64,000 nucleotides of DNA from Taklimakanibacter lacteus (GTDB lineage Bacteria > Pseudomonadota > Alphaproteobacteria > Rhizobiales > Aestuariivirgaceae), in assembly GCA_003576695.1 (NCBI GenBank), contig QOZQ01000013.1, forward strand, positions 1 to 64,000, given 5' to 3'. Within the stretch, counting starts at the first letter, position 1. Each line of letters starts with the position of its first letter. Positions 7,767 through 17,200 of this stretch are shown here, piece by piece. A program made the position numbers and the translations under genes. Below the pieces are notes generated by a model that ran no database searches, had not been told where the DNA came from, and worked only from the letters and a program-made list of their open reading frames with translations.

Positions 7767-9149
7767 TCAATGCAGCGCGTGGCCGATCGGCTCGGCATGA
7801 GCGATCACCCGCCTGACTTCAGGCTTCAGCCGTTGCAGCGCCACCTCGATGTGATCGATGATCTCATGAACGGTGTCGACCGCCTCGTCAGGTGAAAACC
7901 GACAGTGATAATGCACGAAGATGCCCTCGCTGTTGCGCCTGATACGGACATTATGGATGTCGCTGACGCGTTTCTCGCCGGCCGCGAGCTTGCGCAATAT
8001 GGCCTCGATCTCGTTCTTGCCGGGTTCCGGCAGGTCCTCGCCGGGAAGGACCCTCTCGGGCAGGGGCTCTATATGGCTTTCGACCTCGACATCGGCGCCA
8101 AGCTCGCCGCGGATGGCGGCCTCGAGCGCCGTCGCTTTTTCATGCGCGTCGAGCAGCGCCATCTTGCCGTCGACCTCCAGATCGAAGCTGACGGCGGTAC
8201 GGATGCCGACGCGCTGGATGGTAAGGTGGTGGATGGCGAGATCCTGACGATGGGCGATGAGCCGCACGCGCTGGGCAATGGTCTCGTCGTCGAGCGCCAC
8301 CGGATCGGTCGTGACCGTCACATCGGCGTGCGGATAGGCCAGGCGGATGTCGCGGACGAGTTTCTCGCGCAAAGCGATCAAGTCGTCGACCGGCATGGTG
8401 CGCGGCACGGAAACGACGACACCGGCAAAAAGCGTGGCGCCGGCCGGGCGGATGCGCAATCTTTCGAGCGCCAGCACGCCGGGTGCGGCCTCGACGATCT
8501 TGCGAATATCCTCGGTGGCGGAACCGGGTGCCGCGTCGAGTAGCGTGTCGAGCGTGCGTTTGCCGAGGCGCAGCGCAATGACGGCCATGACCGCGGCGAC
8601 GATGAGAGCGGCGATCGAATCAGCCGCAGGGAAACCGGACCAGGTGACCGCGAGTCCGAGCAGCACCGCGGTCGAGCTCCACATATCGGAAGTGAAATTG
8701 AGAGCATCGGCGGCGAGCGCCTCGCTCGACGTCGCTTTGGCAATACGGTCGAGCGCGCGGGAGCGGAAGAAGTCGATGACGATCGAGAGCACGATGATCG
8801 CCACCGCCCACCAGGTGAGAAAAATTTGCGTATCACCCGAGATCAGGCGGTGAATCGCCTCGTAGGCGATCCATCCGGTGGTGGCGAGCAGCAGACCGGT
8901 TTCGGCGAGGGCGGCGATACTCTCGAATTTCGCATGGCCGTAATGGTGGCGCTCGTCCGGCGGCTGATCACCGAGGCGCACGGCGAAGAAGGTGATGACC
9001 GTGGCGCAGAAGTCGATGAAGCTGTGGACGGCCTCCGAAAGGATGCCGAGCGAGCCGGTCAGGAGCCCGGCCACAAGCTTGGCGACGGCGAGGCCGGCAC
9101 TCGCGGCCATGGAGACAAGGGCGACGGATTGCTTTTCGGAAACGGCCAT
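7767..9149 (-). CDS. Cation diffusion facilitator transporter with three tandem cytoplasmic domains
   Basis: A 460-residue CDF-family metal/proton antiporter exporting divalent cations. About six helices fill residues 8-205. The helix-2 metal pair is HSFID and the helix-5 pair is NFTSD, where most zinc exporters have His instead of Asn. The C-terminal part is about twice the usual length and reads as three ferredoxin-like dimerisation domains in a row (starting near VLALERLRIRPAG, LAIHHLTIQRVG and VSDIHNVRIRR). A strong AAGGAG site precedes the ATG. It probably forms an operon with the HutD-like gene. Confidence 0.88.
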   Translation of the reverse strand: MAVSEKQSVALVSMAASAGLAVAKLVAGLLTGSLGILSEAVHSFIDFCATVITFFAVRLGDQPPDERHHYGHAKFESIAALAETGLLLATTGWIAYEAIHRLISGDTQIFLTWWAVAIIVLSIVIDFFRSRALDRIAKATSSEALAADALNFTSDMWSSTAVLLGLAVTWSGFPAADSIAALIVAAVMAVIALRLGKRTLDTLLDAAPGSATEDIRKIVEAAPGVLALERLRIRPAGATLFAGVVVSVPRTMPVDDLIALREKLVRDIRLAYPHADVTVTTDPVALDDETIAQRVRLIAHRQDLAIHHLTIQRVGIRTAVSFDLEVDGKMALLDAHEKATALEAAIRGELGADVEVESHIEPLPERVLPGEDLPEPGKNEIEAILRKLAAGEKRVSDIHNVRIRRNSEGIFVHYHCRFSPDEAVDTVHEIIDHIEVALQRLKPEVRRVIAHAEPIGHALH

Positions 9150-9170
9150 GGGCGCTCCTTAATGCCGTCT

Positions 9171-9197
9171 GCAAGAAAGCGGAACCCGCTTTCTTGC
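9171..9197 (-). promoter_or_regulatory. perfect 12-bp hairpin in the leader of the CDF transporter gene
   Basis: GCAAGAAAGCGG (9171-9182) pairs with CCGCTTTCTTGC (9186-9197) around a 3-base loop, 21 bases upstream of the CDF start codon. It may be an operator, a leader hairpin or a small repeat; there is no T tract to make it a terminator. The rest of the 208-base gap up to 9358 shows no gene. Confidence 0.45.
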
Positions 9198-9357
9198 ACT
9201 GCAACAAAATTCGCTCATCGTGGATTTATGCCGTCGGCTATGAAAGTGTTCCCGGCCTGAGTCCATGCGGGCGGCGCATGCATGATCTGCCCTGAAATTC
9301 CTTGCGAATCCGCGGGCGGCGGTGCTCTTGTCCATCGCCCCTTGAGTTTCCTCGCCT

Positions 9358-10557
9358 ATGGCTTCCGAAGCCTCTCCCGTCATCTGGACAGCAGTGCCGC
9401 CCAAGCGCGGGGCTGTGGCCTTTGCCAGCCTCTTCGCGATCGAATCCTTCGCCCGTGCCGTCGTGGCGACCGTCGTCTCCGTCCAGGCGCATGATTTGCT
9501 GCTGACCAGTCAGAAAGTCAGTGTTCTGTTCACCTGTGTGAGCTCGGCCGTGCTGATCTCGACGCTGACCTTGCCGTTGCTTTTCCGCTATGTGCCGCGC
9601 CGCTGGGTCTATACGGCTGGCGTCGTCGGACTGATCCTGGCTTCCCTGGCCTTCGCCACCCATACGCTGTCGGGGCAGGTGGGTGGCATGTATCTGCGCA
9701 ATGTCGGGGCAGCCACGCTCAATATCGCGCTCGCCCTCTATATCCTCGATCACATCCGCAAGGCCGATCTCGTTCGCTCGGAGCCGATGCGGCTCGCTTT
9801 CTCGACATTGTCCTGGACGGTCGGGCCGTTCCTTGGCATCTGGCTGTATGAGAATTACGGTCCTTGGGCGCCGCAGCTCCTGTGCATCGCCACCTGCTGC
9901 CTGGTCATCCTGTTCTTCTGGTACCTGCGCCTCAACGACCATCCGGTCATCAAGGCGGCGCGCTCGACGCCGCAGTCGCCGCTCGCCAATGTCGGGCGCT
10001 TCGTCAGCCAGCCGCGGCTCAGGCTCGCCTGGCTCATCGCCTTCGGCCGTTCCTGCTTCTGGACGACTTTCTTCGTCTATGGCTCGCTCCTGATGATCGA
10101 AGGCAATCTCGGCAAGGAAGCGAGCGGCGTGCTGATCTCGCTCAGCCAGCTTGCTCTGTGCACGGCCTATCTGTTCGGCAAGGTCTCGGAACGGATCGGT
10201 GTGCGCAAGGTGATCGTTTGGGCATATCTGGTTGCCGCCGCTGCCGTGATCGCGGCCGGTTGTGCCGGGACCGATGCGCCGATATGGGCCGCGGTCTTCC
10301 TGTTGATCGGCGCCGTCGCCAATTCCGGACTGGATGGGGTAGGGGGCATTCCCTATCTGCGCGCGGTGCGTGCCCATGAGCGCCCGCAGATGACCGGCGT
10401 CTATCGCAGCTATATCGATCTGTCCGACCTGCTGCCGTCGCTGACCTATTCCTTCGTCCTTCTCGTCTTCCCCCTGGGGGCGGTGTTCGTGATCCTAGGC
10501 GTATGGCTGGCCATCGTCGGCTATGTCGCCTGGCGCTATTTGCCGCGCTCGATGTGA
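9358..10557 (+). CDS. MFS transporter
   Basis: A 399-residue membrane protein with about twelve hydrophobic helices in two halves, separated by a polar stretch around residues 190-215. The loop after helix 8 (LFGKVSERIGVRKVIVW) matches the MFS loop signature. It is close to the family's standard size. The substrate cannot be assigned. No convincing ribosome site precedes the ATG. It is divergent from the CDF gene. Confidence 0.85.
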   Translation: MASEASPVIWTAVPPKRGAVAFASLFAIESFARAVVATVVSVQAHDLLLTSQKVSVLFTCVSSAVLISTLTLPLLFRYVPRRWVYTAGVVGLILASLAFATHTLSGQVGGMYLRNVGAATLNIALALYILDHIRKADLVRSEPMRLAFSTLSWTVGPFLGIWLYENYGPWAPQLLCIATCCLVILFFWYLRLNDHPVIKAARSTPQSPLANVGRFVSQPRLRLAWLIAFGRSCFWTTFFVYGSLLMIEGNLGKEASGVLISLSQLALCTAYLFGKVSERIGVRKVIVWAYLVAAAAVIAAGCAGTDAPIWAAVFLLIGAVANSGLDGVGGIPYLRAVRAHERPQMTGVYRSYIDLSDLLPSLTYSFVLLVFPLGAVFVILGVWLAIVGYVAWRYLPRSM

Positions 10558-10653
10558 CAAAGATCACAGCGCGCATGGTGAATCAGCGGTAAAGAGTGTC
10601 TCCATATCTGCTTAACGAAGTCGTGCAATGTTGGGCGTGTTGGAGTGTGTGTC

Positions 10654-10770
10654 ATGTTGCGTAGCCGCCCATCATCTCGCGCGATCAGAATTCCGCCGAT
10701 CTTCTACATGTATGTCGTAGCGCTCATCGCCATGGCGGTCTTCGCGCTCACCCGGATCGACCACATCTGA
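10654..10770 (+). CDS. 38-residue single-helix membrane protein
   Basis: A short frame with a GGAG ribosome site 8 bases before its ATG. The N-terminus is basic (MLRSRPSSRAIRIPP) and is followed by one hydrophobic helix of about 17 residues (FYMYVVALIAMAVFAL), then TRIDHI. The positive-inside rule predicts a cytoplasmic N-terminus. Function unknown. It lies alone between the MFS and GST genes. Confidence 0.55.
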   Translation: MLRSRPSSRAIRIPPIFYMYVVALIAMAVFALTRIDHI

Positions 10771-10828
10771 TTTTGCTTGACCACCGCCCCGCCGGCGACG
10801 ACTGTGCGCGTCGCTCCAAGGAGGCGTT

Positions 10829-11485
10829 ATGGCGAAGCTTCACCTTGTCATCGGCAACAAGAATTATTCGTCCTGGTCGCTGAGACCCTGGATGGCGCTC
10901 ACCATGGCGCAAATTCCTTTCGAAGAAACGGTGATCCCGCTTTACGAGGCAAAGTCCAAGCAACGCATCACCGAGCATTCGGGCGCCGGCAAGGTGCCGG
11001 TGCTGCATCATGGCAAGGTGACGGTGTGGGAATCGCTAGCCATTCTCGAATATCTGGCGGAGATGTTTCCCGGCCGGAAGCTCTGGCCTGAGAGCCGCGC
11101 CGCCCGGACGGCGGCACGGGCGGCGGCGACCGAGATGCATTCGGGCTTCGCGGCACTGCGCGGCGCGTGCCCTATGAACCTTCACCGCCCGCGCAAGGCC
11201 ATCACACTAAGCGACGCAGTCAAGGCCGACATCGCCCGCATCGATGCGCTGTGGCGCGATTGCCGACGCAACTATGGCAAGAGGGGCAAGTTCCTGTTCG
11301 GCGCCTTCGGCAATGCCGATGCGATGTTCGCTCCCGTGGTCACCCGCTTCGACACCTATGACATCAAGCTGTCGCCGGAAAGCCGCGCCTATAAGGAGGC
11401 TGTCCTGGCGACGGAGGCCTTCCAGGCCTGGAAGAAGGCGGCTTTGCAAGAGACATGGACTATCGAGAGCTCGGAAATAGACTAA
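10829..11485 (+). CDS. Glutathione S-transferase family protein
   Basis: A 218-residue cytosolic protein. The thioredoxin-like N-domain (residues 1-80) starts KLHLVIGNKNYSSWSLRPW, where the SS-x-S-x-RPW motif supplies the likely catalytic serine, and has the cis-proline of GKVPVL and the glutathione-binding ESLAI. The C-domain is all-helical. It conjugates or reduces with glutathione; the natural substrate is unknown. AAGGAGG stands 6 bases before the ATG. Confidence 0.88.
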   Translation: MAKLHLVIGNKNYSSWSLRPWMALTMAQIPFEETVIPLYEAKSKQRITEHSGAGKVPVLHHGKVTVWESLAILEYLAEMFPGRKLWPESRAARTAARAAATEMHSGFAALRGACPMNLHRPRKAITLSDAVKADIARIDALWRDCRRNYGKRGKFLFGAFGNADAMFAPVVTRFDTYDIKLSPESRAYKEAVLATEAFQAWKKAALQETWTIESSEID

Positions 11486-11533
11486 TTCTTGCTCTTTGAC
11501 CCATAGAGTGGTACAAAGACGCAAGGCAGCGGA

Positions 11534-11830
11534 ATGATCGCAGGTTTTCGAGATTCCTGGCTTCGCGCATTCTTCGTGGATGACATCCACTCAAAGAATA
11601 TTCCAGCCGATCTAGAAAGCCGGCTCTTCCGCAAACTCCAAATGATAGACGATGCAATGACCGATCAAGATTTGCGCGTGCCACCCAGTAACCACTTCGA
11701 GAAGCTTCGAGGCAATTTGGCCGGGTTCCATTCCATACGCGTCAACAAGCAGTGGCGGCTAATTTTTCAGTGGGATGGCAGCAAGGGAGAAGCGTCGGAT
11801 CTCTATCTCGATGATCATAGCTACAGGTGA
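11534..11830 (+). CDS. higB: HigB-type toxin
   Basis: A 98-residue RelE-superfamily mRNA interferase of the HigB type. Diagnostic segments are LESRLFRKLQMIDDA, LRVPPSNHFEKLRGN and the end FHSIRVNKQWRLIFQW. HigB cleaves mRNA at the ribosome. The toxin gene precedes the antitoxin gene, the reverse of most modules but normal for higBA. The base composition appears lower in GC than the flanks, consistent with acquisition. A CTTTG/CAAAG dyad at 11494-11518 is a possible operator. Confidence 0.92.
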   Translation: MIAGFRDSWLRAFFVDDIHSKNIPADLESRLFRKLQMIDDAMTDQDLRVPPSNHFEKLRGNLAGFHSIRVNKQWRLIFQWDGSKGEASDLYLDDHSYR

Positions 11831-11838
11831 GGTGAGCC

Positions 11839-12147
11839 ATGCTGATGACGAAGCGCAAGCCAGCAACCGTCGGCGAGATTCTGGTCGAGGAGTTCATGCT
11901 CCCCATGAAGCTCACTCAAACAGCGCTGGCGGAGGCCATGGGCGTGCAGCGCAAGCATGTCAATGAATTGTGCAATGGCCGCCGCAATGTAACCGCGGCA
12001 ACCGCGCTTATCCTGGCACGCGTTTTCGGGAATAGCCCGGATTTCTGGCTCAATATCCAGCGGCGCAGCGACTTGTGGGAGGCCCTGCACAGCCCACGCG
12101 AGCGCCAGCGGATCGAACGGGCAAAACCCTTGAAAACTGCCGCCTGA
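11839..12147 (+). CDS. higA: HigA-type antitoxin
   Basis: A 102-residue Xre-type DNA-binding antitoxin. It starts with the HigA hallmark VGEILVEEFMLPMKLTQTAL, followed by the helix-turn-helix LAEAMGVQRKHVNELCNGRR and the closing SPDFWLNIQRRSDLW. It neutralises HigB and represses the operon. The gene begins 8 bases after higB. A second in-frame ATG two codons in is also usable. Confidence 0.93.
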   Translation: MLMTKRKPATVGEILVEEFMLPMKLTQTALAEAMGVQRKHVNELCNGRRNVTAATALILARVFGNSPDFWLNIQRRSDLWEALHSPRERQRIERAKPLKTAA

Positions 12148-12150
12148 CGA

Positions 12151-12354
12151 TCAGTTCTTGAGCAGGAAGGTCACCTTGATGTTGACCCGCCATTCGGCGA
12201 TCTTGCCGTTCTTGACGGTCGCCTTGATGTCCTGCACCCACACGCCCTCGACCTGATCGAGCGTCTGGTCGGCACGCTTGACGCCCTGTTCGATGGCATC
12301 CTCGATGCTTTTCGATGACGCGCTGGTAAGTTCGATGACTTTGGCGACGCTCAT
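12151..12354 (-). CDS. Dodecin flavoprotein
   Basis: A 67-residue dodecin. These proteins form hollow dodecamers that bind and buffer flavins in the cytoplasm. The helix (SSKSIEDAIEQGVKRADQTL) and the three-stranded sheet (VEGVWVQDIKATVKNGKI, then EWRVNIKVTFLL) match the family end to end, including the tryptophan that stacks on the flavin. Convergent with higA, 3 bases between the stops, and divergent from the DUF1489 gene. Confidence 0.93.
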   Translation of the reverse strand: MSVAKVIELTSASSKSIEDAIEQGVKRADQTLDQVEGVWVQDIKATVKNGKIAEWRVNIKVTFLLKN

Positions 12355-12464
12355 GGTCTGTCTCCCGGTTATTCACAGCATTTGCCGAAAACCTCATGCC
12401 CGGCGTTTGTCCACCCCGGGATCGTAGCATAATATGCGGCCTTTCAAAGAATGACCCGTACCCC

Positions 12465-12881
12465 ATGCCCCTGCACATCATAAAGCTCTCCGTCGGCAGC
12501 GAAGACATCGACGACATGTATAAATGGCTGAAGGACTCGAAGGCCGGGCGCGACAAGTTCAGCCATACGACCCGCATGTTCCCGCGCCGCAAGGAGGAGA
12601 TCGTGCCCGGCGGCTCGCTCTATTGGGTGATCAAGGGCATCGTCCAGTGCCGCACCCCGATCGCCGACCTGGTGCCGGTCACCGGCAAGGACGGCATCGA
12701 GCGCTGCCGCATCGAGCTCAAGCACCAGCTTATTCCGGTCTATCCCATGCCGCGGCGCGCCTTCCAGGGCTGGCGCTATCTCAAGGACGAGGACGCCCCG
12801 CGCGACCTGCCCAAGGGCGATCGCGGCAAGGACATTCCGCCCAAGATGCGCAAGGAGCTGATCGAGCTCGGCCTCCTATGA
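12465..12881 (+). CDS. DUF1489-family protein
   Basis: A 138-residue cytoplasmic protein of a family found almost only in alphaproteobacteria. Recognised by the start MPLHIIKLSVG, then SHTTRMFPRR, GSLYWVIKG and RAFQGWRYL. No biochemical role is known to me. The frame is open upstream to 12396, but ATG 12465 gives the conserved family start. Its ATGA stop overlaps the start of the GNAT gene. Confidence 0.88.
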   Translation: MPLHIIKLSVGSEDIDDMYKWLKDSKAGRDKFSHTTRMFPRRKEEIVPGGSLYWVIKGIVQCRTPIADLVPVTGKDGIERCRIELKHQLIPVYPMPRRAFQGWRYLKDEDAPRDLPKGDRGKDIPPKMRKELIELGLL

Positions 12882-13333
12882 GCGGGATCGCGGTCCGCCG
12901 CCTGACCGGCTCGGATGATGTGGCAGGGGCCGCTGATCTCCTCATCCGCTTCTTCCGCGAGGAGCAGTTCGACACACCGGACGATGTCATCAGGCGCAAC
13001 ACGCGGAGCATGGCCGGTCTCGACAATTGCGGGCTCTTCATTGCGGAGAATGCCGGGCAGGCCATAGGCGTCGCCACCATCTCGCTCGAATTCGGCATCG
13101 AATTCGGTTGGGGCGGCGAAATGGGCGATCTCTATGTGTTGCCCGACTGGCGCGGCAAAGGCGTGTCGCGAAAGCTCGTCCTGGCCATTGAGGATTTTCT
13201 CAAAGGCCGTGGCGCTACGACCTATCAGGTCACCGTGACGCCCTATGCGCAGGACGCGCATGATTTGAAGGCCTTCTATTCAGCACTTGGCTTCGAGACC
13301 GAGGGGCGGCTGATCCTGGCGAAGGAGATTTAG
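12878..13333 (+). CDS. GNAT-family N-acetyltransferase
   Basis: A 151-residue acetyltransferase. The acetyl-CoA loop is in GDLYVLPDWRGKGVSRKLV (R-G-K-G-V-S), and the last part (DLKAFYSALGFETEGRLIL) has the typical FY...LGF pattern. The substrate is unknown. It is coupled to the DUF1489 gene by a 4-base overlap, and its 3' end overlaps panC by 4 bases in convergent orientation. Confidence 0.88.
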   Translation: MSGIAVRRLTGSDDVAGAADLLIRFFREEQFDTPDDVIRRNTRSMAGLDNCGLFIAENAGQAIGVATISLEFGIEFGWGGEMGDLYVLPDWRGKGVSRKLVLAIEDFLKGRGATTYQVTVTPYAQDAHDLKAFYSALGFETEGRLILAKEI

Positions 13334-14172
13334 ACCGCCACATTGTCGATGAGACGCGTCTTGCCGAGCCAGGCGGCGACCAGGAGGCGCAGCGGCTCAT
13401 CCTTGTCCTTCGGCAGCGCCAGCGTCTCGGCATTGCGCGCCGCCACATAGTCGACCCGGAAGCCGAGCGTCGTCAGCGCGCGCCGCGCCGCTGCGGTGGC
13501 CCGGCTCGGCGCCTGGCCCGCCCTGATCTTCCGGGCGGCCTGGGTGAGCGTCTGATAGAGCGCGGCCGCCTGATGGTGCTCGGCCTTGCTCAGATAGGCG
13601 TTGCGCGAGGAGAGAGCGAGGCCGCTTTCTTCACGCACCGTGGGAACGCCGACCACCTTGATCGGCAGATCGAGGTCGCGCGCCATGCGCGTCACCACCA
13701 TGAGTTGCTGATAGTCCTTTTCGCCGAACATGGCGAAATCGGCTTGCGTCTGGGTGAAGAGCTTCGCCACCACGGTAGCGACGCCGTCGAAGAAGTGCGG
13801 GCGAAATTTGTCCTCGAGGCCGGCTTTGGCCGGACCTGCAAGGATGACGCTGGTCACGAAGCCCGGCGGATAGACCACATCGGGCGGCGGGGCGAAGACG
13901 AGATGCGTGCCCGCTTCCTCGAGCTGGGCGATATCGGATGTCTCGGTGCGCGGATAGCGGCCGAGATCCTCATGCGCCGCGAACTGCTTCGGATTGACGA
14001 AGATCGTCGTCACCACGCGGTCGGCGTGCTTGAGCCCTTCGCGTACCAGGGTGATATGTCCCGCATGCAGGGCACCCATGGTCGGAACGACGGCGCTGGC
14101 CAACCCTTCGGCCCGCCATTTGGCGGTCTCCTTGCGCAAATCTAGAATGTTACGAACGATCTTCAGGGTCAT
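13330..14172 (-). CDS. panC: Pantothenate synthetase PanC
   Basis: Condenses pantoate and beta-alanine with ATP to give pantothenate, the last step before coenzyme A synthesis. At 280 residues it is of normal length. Signatures: PTMGALHAGHITLVREG (HIGH-like nucleotide motif), VVTTIFVNPKQF, the FGEKDYQQL segment, and the KMSKS-like LALSSRN. It is divergent from putA with 57 bases between the starts; panB is not in the window. Confidence 0.95.
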   Translation of the reverse strand: MTLKIVRNILDLRKETAKWRAEGLASAVVPTMGALHAGHITLVREGLKHADRVVTTIFVNPKQFAAHEDLGRYPRTETSDIAQLEEAGTHLVFAPPPDVVYPPGFVTSVILAGPAKAGLEDKFRPHFFDGVATVVAKLFTQTQADFAMFGEKDYQQLMVVTRMARDLDLPIKVVGVPTVREESGLALSSRNAYLSKAEHHQAAALYQTLTQAARKIRAGQAPSRATAAARRALTTLGFRVDYVAARNAETLALPKDKDEPLRLLVAAWLGKTRLIDNVAV

Positions 14173-14229
14173 TTCGGATCGGCAAAAGAGGTGCTAACGA
14201 GTGGCCCCCACACAACTCCATCCGGCATC

Positions 14230-17200
14230 ATGACCTCATCTCCAGCTCTTCCCAGCCGCGCCCAGATATCGAAACTCCTCTTCGCGGACGAGACCGCGCT
14301 CGTCAAGTCGCTCAGCGCCGAGGCCCGCCTGACGTCCGAACAGTCGCGCCAGGTCGGCGAGCTGGCCCGCCAGCTTGTCGCGGCGGTGCGGGCAGGGCGC
14401 CGGCAGCAGGGCGGCATCGATGCCTTCATGCAGGAATATTCGCTCTCCTCCGAAGAGGGCGTCGTGCTGATGTGCCTCGCCGAGGCGCTGTTGCGCATCC
14501 CCGATGGCGACACGGCCGACAAGCTCATCGCCGACAAGATCGGCGGCAAGCAATGGGACCGCCATGTCGGCCAGTCGGAATCGCTCTTCGTCAACGCTTC
14601 CGCCTGGGGCCTCATGCTCACCGGCCGCTTTGTCGAGCTGGGGCAGGGCACGACGACCGATATCGGCAGCTATCTGAAGCGCCTCGTCTCACGCTCGGGC
14701 GAGCCCTTCATCCGCAATGCGATGAAACATGCCATGCGCATCATGGGCAAGCAGTTCGTGCTCGGCCGCACCATCGATGAAGCGCTCGATGTCGCGAAGC
14801 CCCTCGAGGCGCAGAATTACCGCTTCTCCTTCGACATGCTGGGCGAGGCCGCCTTCACCGCGGAAGACGCGCGCCGCTATCTCAAGGCCTATGAGAATGC
14901 GCTGAAAGTGGTGGGCTCGCGCGCCGGGCCGGCCGGGCCGGAAGGCATCTTCGGCAAGCCGTCGATCTCGGTGAAGCTCTCCGCCCTCCATCCGCGCTAT
15001 GAGGAGAAGCAGGAAGCCCGCACCATGGCCGAGCTCCTGCCGCGCGTCATCGACCTGGCACGCCAGGCCAGGGCTCTCGATCTCGGCCTCACCATCGATG
15101 CCGAGGAAGTGAACCGGCTCGACCTCTCGCTCGAGTTGTTCGGACGGCTGGCACATGAGCCGTCGCTCAAGGGCTGGAACGGGCTGGGCCTTGCCGTCCA
15201 GGCCTATGGCAAGCGCGCCCGGCCGGTGCTGCAGTGGCTGGCCGATCTCGCAAGCCAGACCGGGCGGAAGCTGCCCGTTCGCCTGGTCAAGGGCGCCTAT
15301 TGGGACACCGAGGTGAAGCGCGCCCAGGAAGCAGGCCTTGAAGGCTATTCGCTCTTCACCCGCAAGGTCTCGACCGATCTCTCCTATCTGGCCTGCGCCA
15401 GATATCTCCTGTCGCGCCGCGATGTCTTCTATCCGCAATTCGCCACCCACAATGCCCATTCGCTGGCCGCCGTGGCGGTGATGGCGGGCGATGACCGTTC
15501 CTATGAATTCCAGCGCCTCCATGGCATGGGCCAGGCGCTATATGAGGAAGTGGCGCGCATCCCCAGGATGCGCCAGCCCTGCCGCATCTATGCGCCGGTC
15601 GGCAGCCATGAGGATCTGCTCGCCTATCTGGTGCGCCGCCTGCTCGAAAACGGCGCCAACACCTCCTTCGTCAACCGGCTGGCCGATGACGAAGCGCCGA
15701 TCGGCGAGATCATTGCCGATCCGGTGGAGCAGGTGGCGGGCCTCAATTCCATTCCGCATCCGCGCATTCCCCTGCCGCGCGACATCTTCGCGCCGCGCGT
15801 CAATTCCACGGGCTATCCCATGTGGGATGACCAGACGCGCGAAACCATGCTTGCCGGCATCGGCAAGGTGCTGGCAAAGCCGGTGATGGCGGCGGCGCTG
15901 GTCAGCGGCAAGCCGGTCAAGGGCGGACCGGTGCGCGAGATCACGTCACCGCATGACCGCTCGGTCCGGGTGGGCGAGGTGACGGAAGCCGACGAGAAGG
16001 CGATCGCCCAAGCCATGGCCGATGCGGCCAAGGCGACCCAGGGCTGGAACGGCAAGGGCGGCGCTTTCCGTGCCACGGCGCTGGAGAAGGCCGCCGATCT
16101 CTATGAGGCCAGTACCGCGCGCTTCATGGCGCTGCTTATTCGCGAGGCCGGCAAGACGCTCGACAATGCGCAGGCCGATCTGCGCGAGGCGGTCGATTTC
16201 CTGCGCTATTATGCCGAGCGCGCGCGCAAGGAATTCGAAGCGCCACAACGCCTGCCGGGTCCGACGGGCGAGCTCAATGAGATCTCGCTGCATGGCCGCG
16301 GCATCTTCGCCTGCATCAGCCCGTGGAATTTCCCGCTCGCCATCTTCACCGGCCAGGTCGCGGCCGCACTCGCCGCCGGCAATGCGGTCATCGCCAAGCC
16401 TGCCGAGCAGACGCCGCTCATCGCCCATGAGGCGGTCAAGCTTCTGCATGAGGCGGGCATACCAACCGATATCCTGCATTACCTGCCGGGCGATGGCGCC
16501 CGGATCGGCAAGATCCTGCTGGCGCATCCGGCTTTGTCGGGCGTCGCCTTCACCGGCTCGAACGACACGGCATCCATCATCAACCGCTCGCTGGCCGCGC
16601 GTGACGGCGCCATCCTGCCGCTCATCGCCGAGACCGGCGGCATGAATGCCATGATCGTCGACAGCTCGGCTCTGCCCGAGCAGGCGGTGCGCGATGTGCT
16701 GGCATCGGCCTTCGACAGCGCCGGCCAGCGCTGCTCGGCGGCGCGCCTGCTGTTCGTCCAGCAGGACATAGCAGGTCGCCTCATCCCGATGCTCGAAGGC
16801 GCCATGGCCGAGCTCACCATTGGCGATCCGCTCGATTATGCGACCGATGTCGGCCCGGTGATCGACGACGACGCCAGGAAGATGCTGAACGATCACAAGG
16901 CGCGCATGGCGAAGGAGGCGAAGACCATCCTCGACATGCAATTGCCGGGCTCGACAAAGGCCGGGACCTTCGTGTCGCCGGCCGCCTATGAGATCCCGTC
17001 GATCTCGACGCTGAAGCGCGAGGTCTTCGGACCCATCCTGCATGTCGTGCGCTTCGCCGGCGACCACCTGGGCGAAGTGTGCGATGCCATCAACGCCACC
17101 GGCTTCGGCCTCACCCTCGGACTCCACACGCGCATCGAGACGACCGTCGATGAGGTGCGCGCCCGGGTGCGGGTCGGTAACATGTATGTCAACCGCAACC

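Noticed and set aside
11494-11518. TTGACC (11496-11501) as a -35 box for higBA
   Set aside because: No acceptable -10 box at 16-18 bases; the TACAAA that follows is only 10 bases away, so it is noted only as part of a possible operator dyad.
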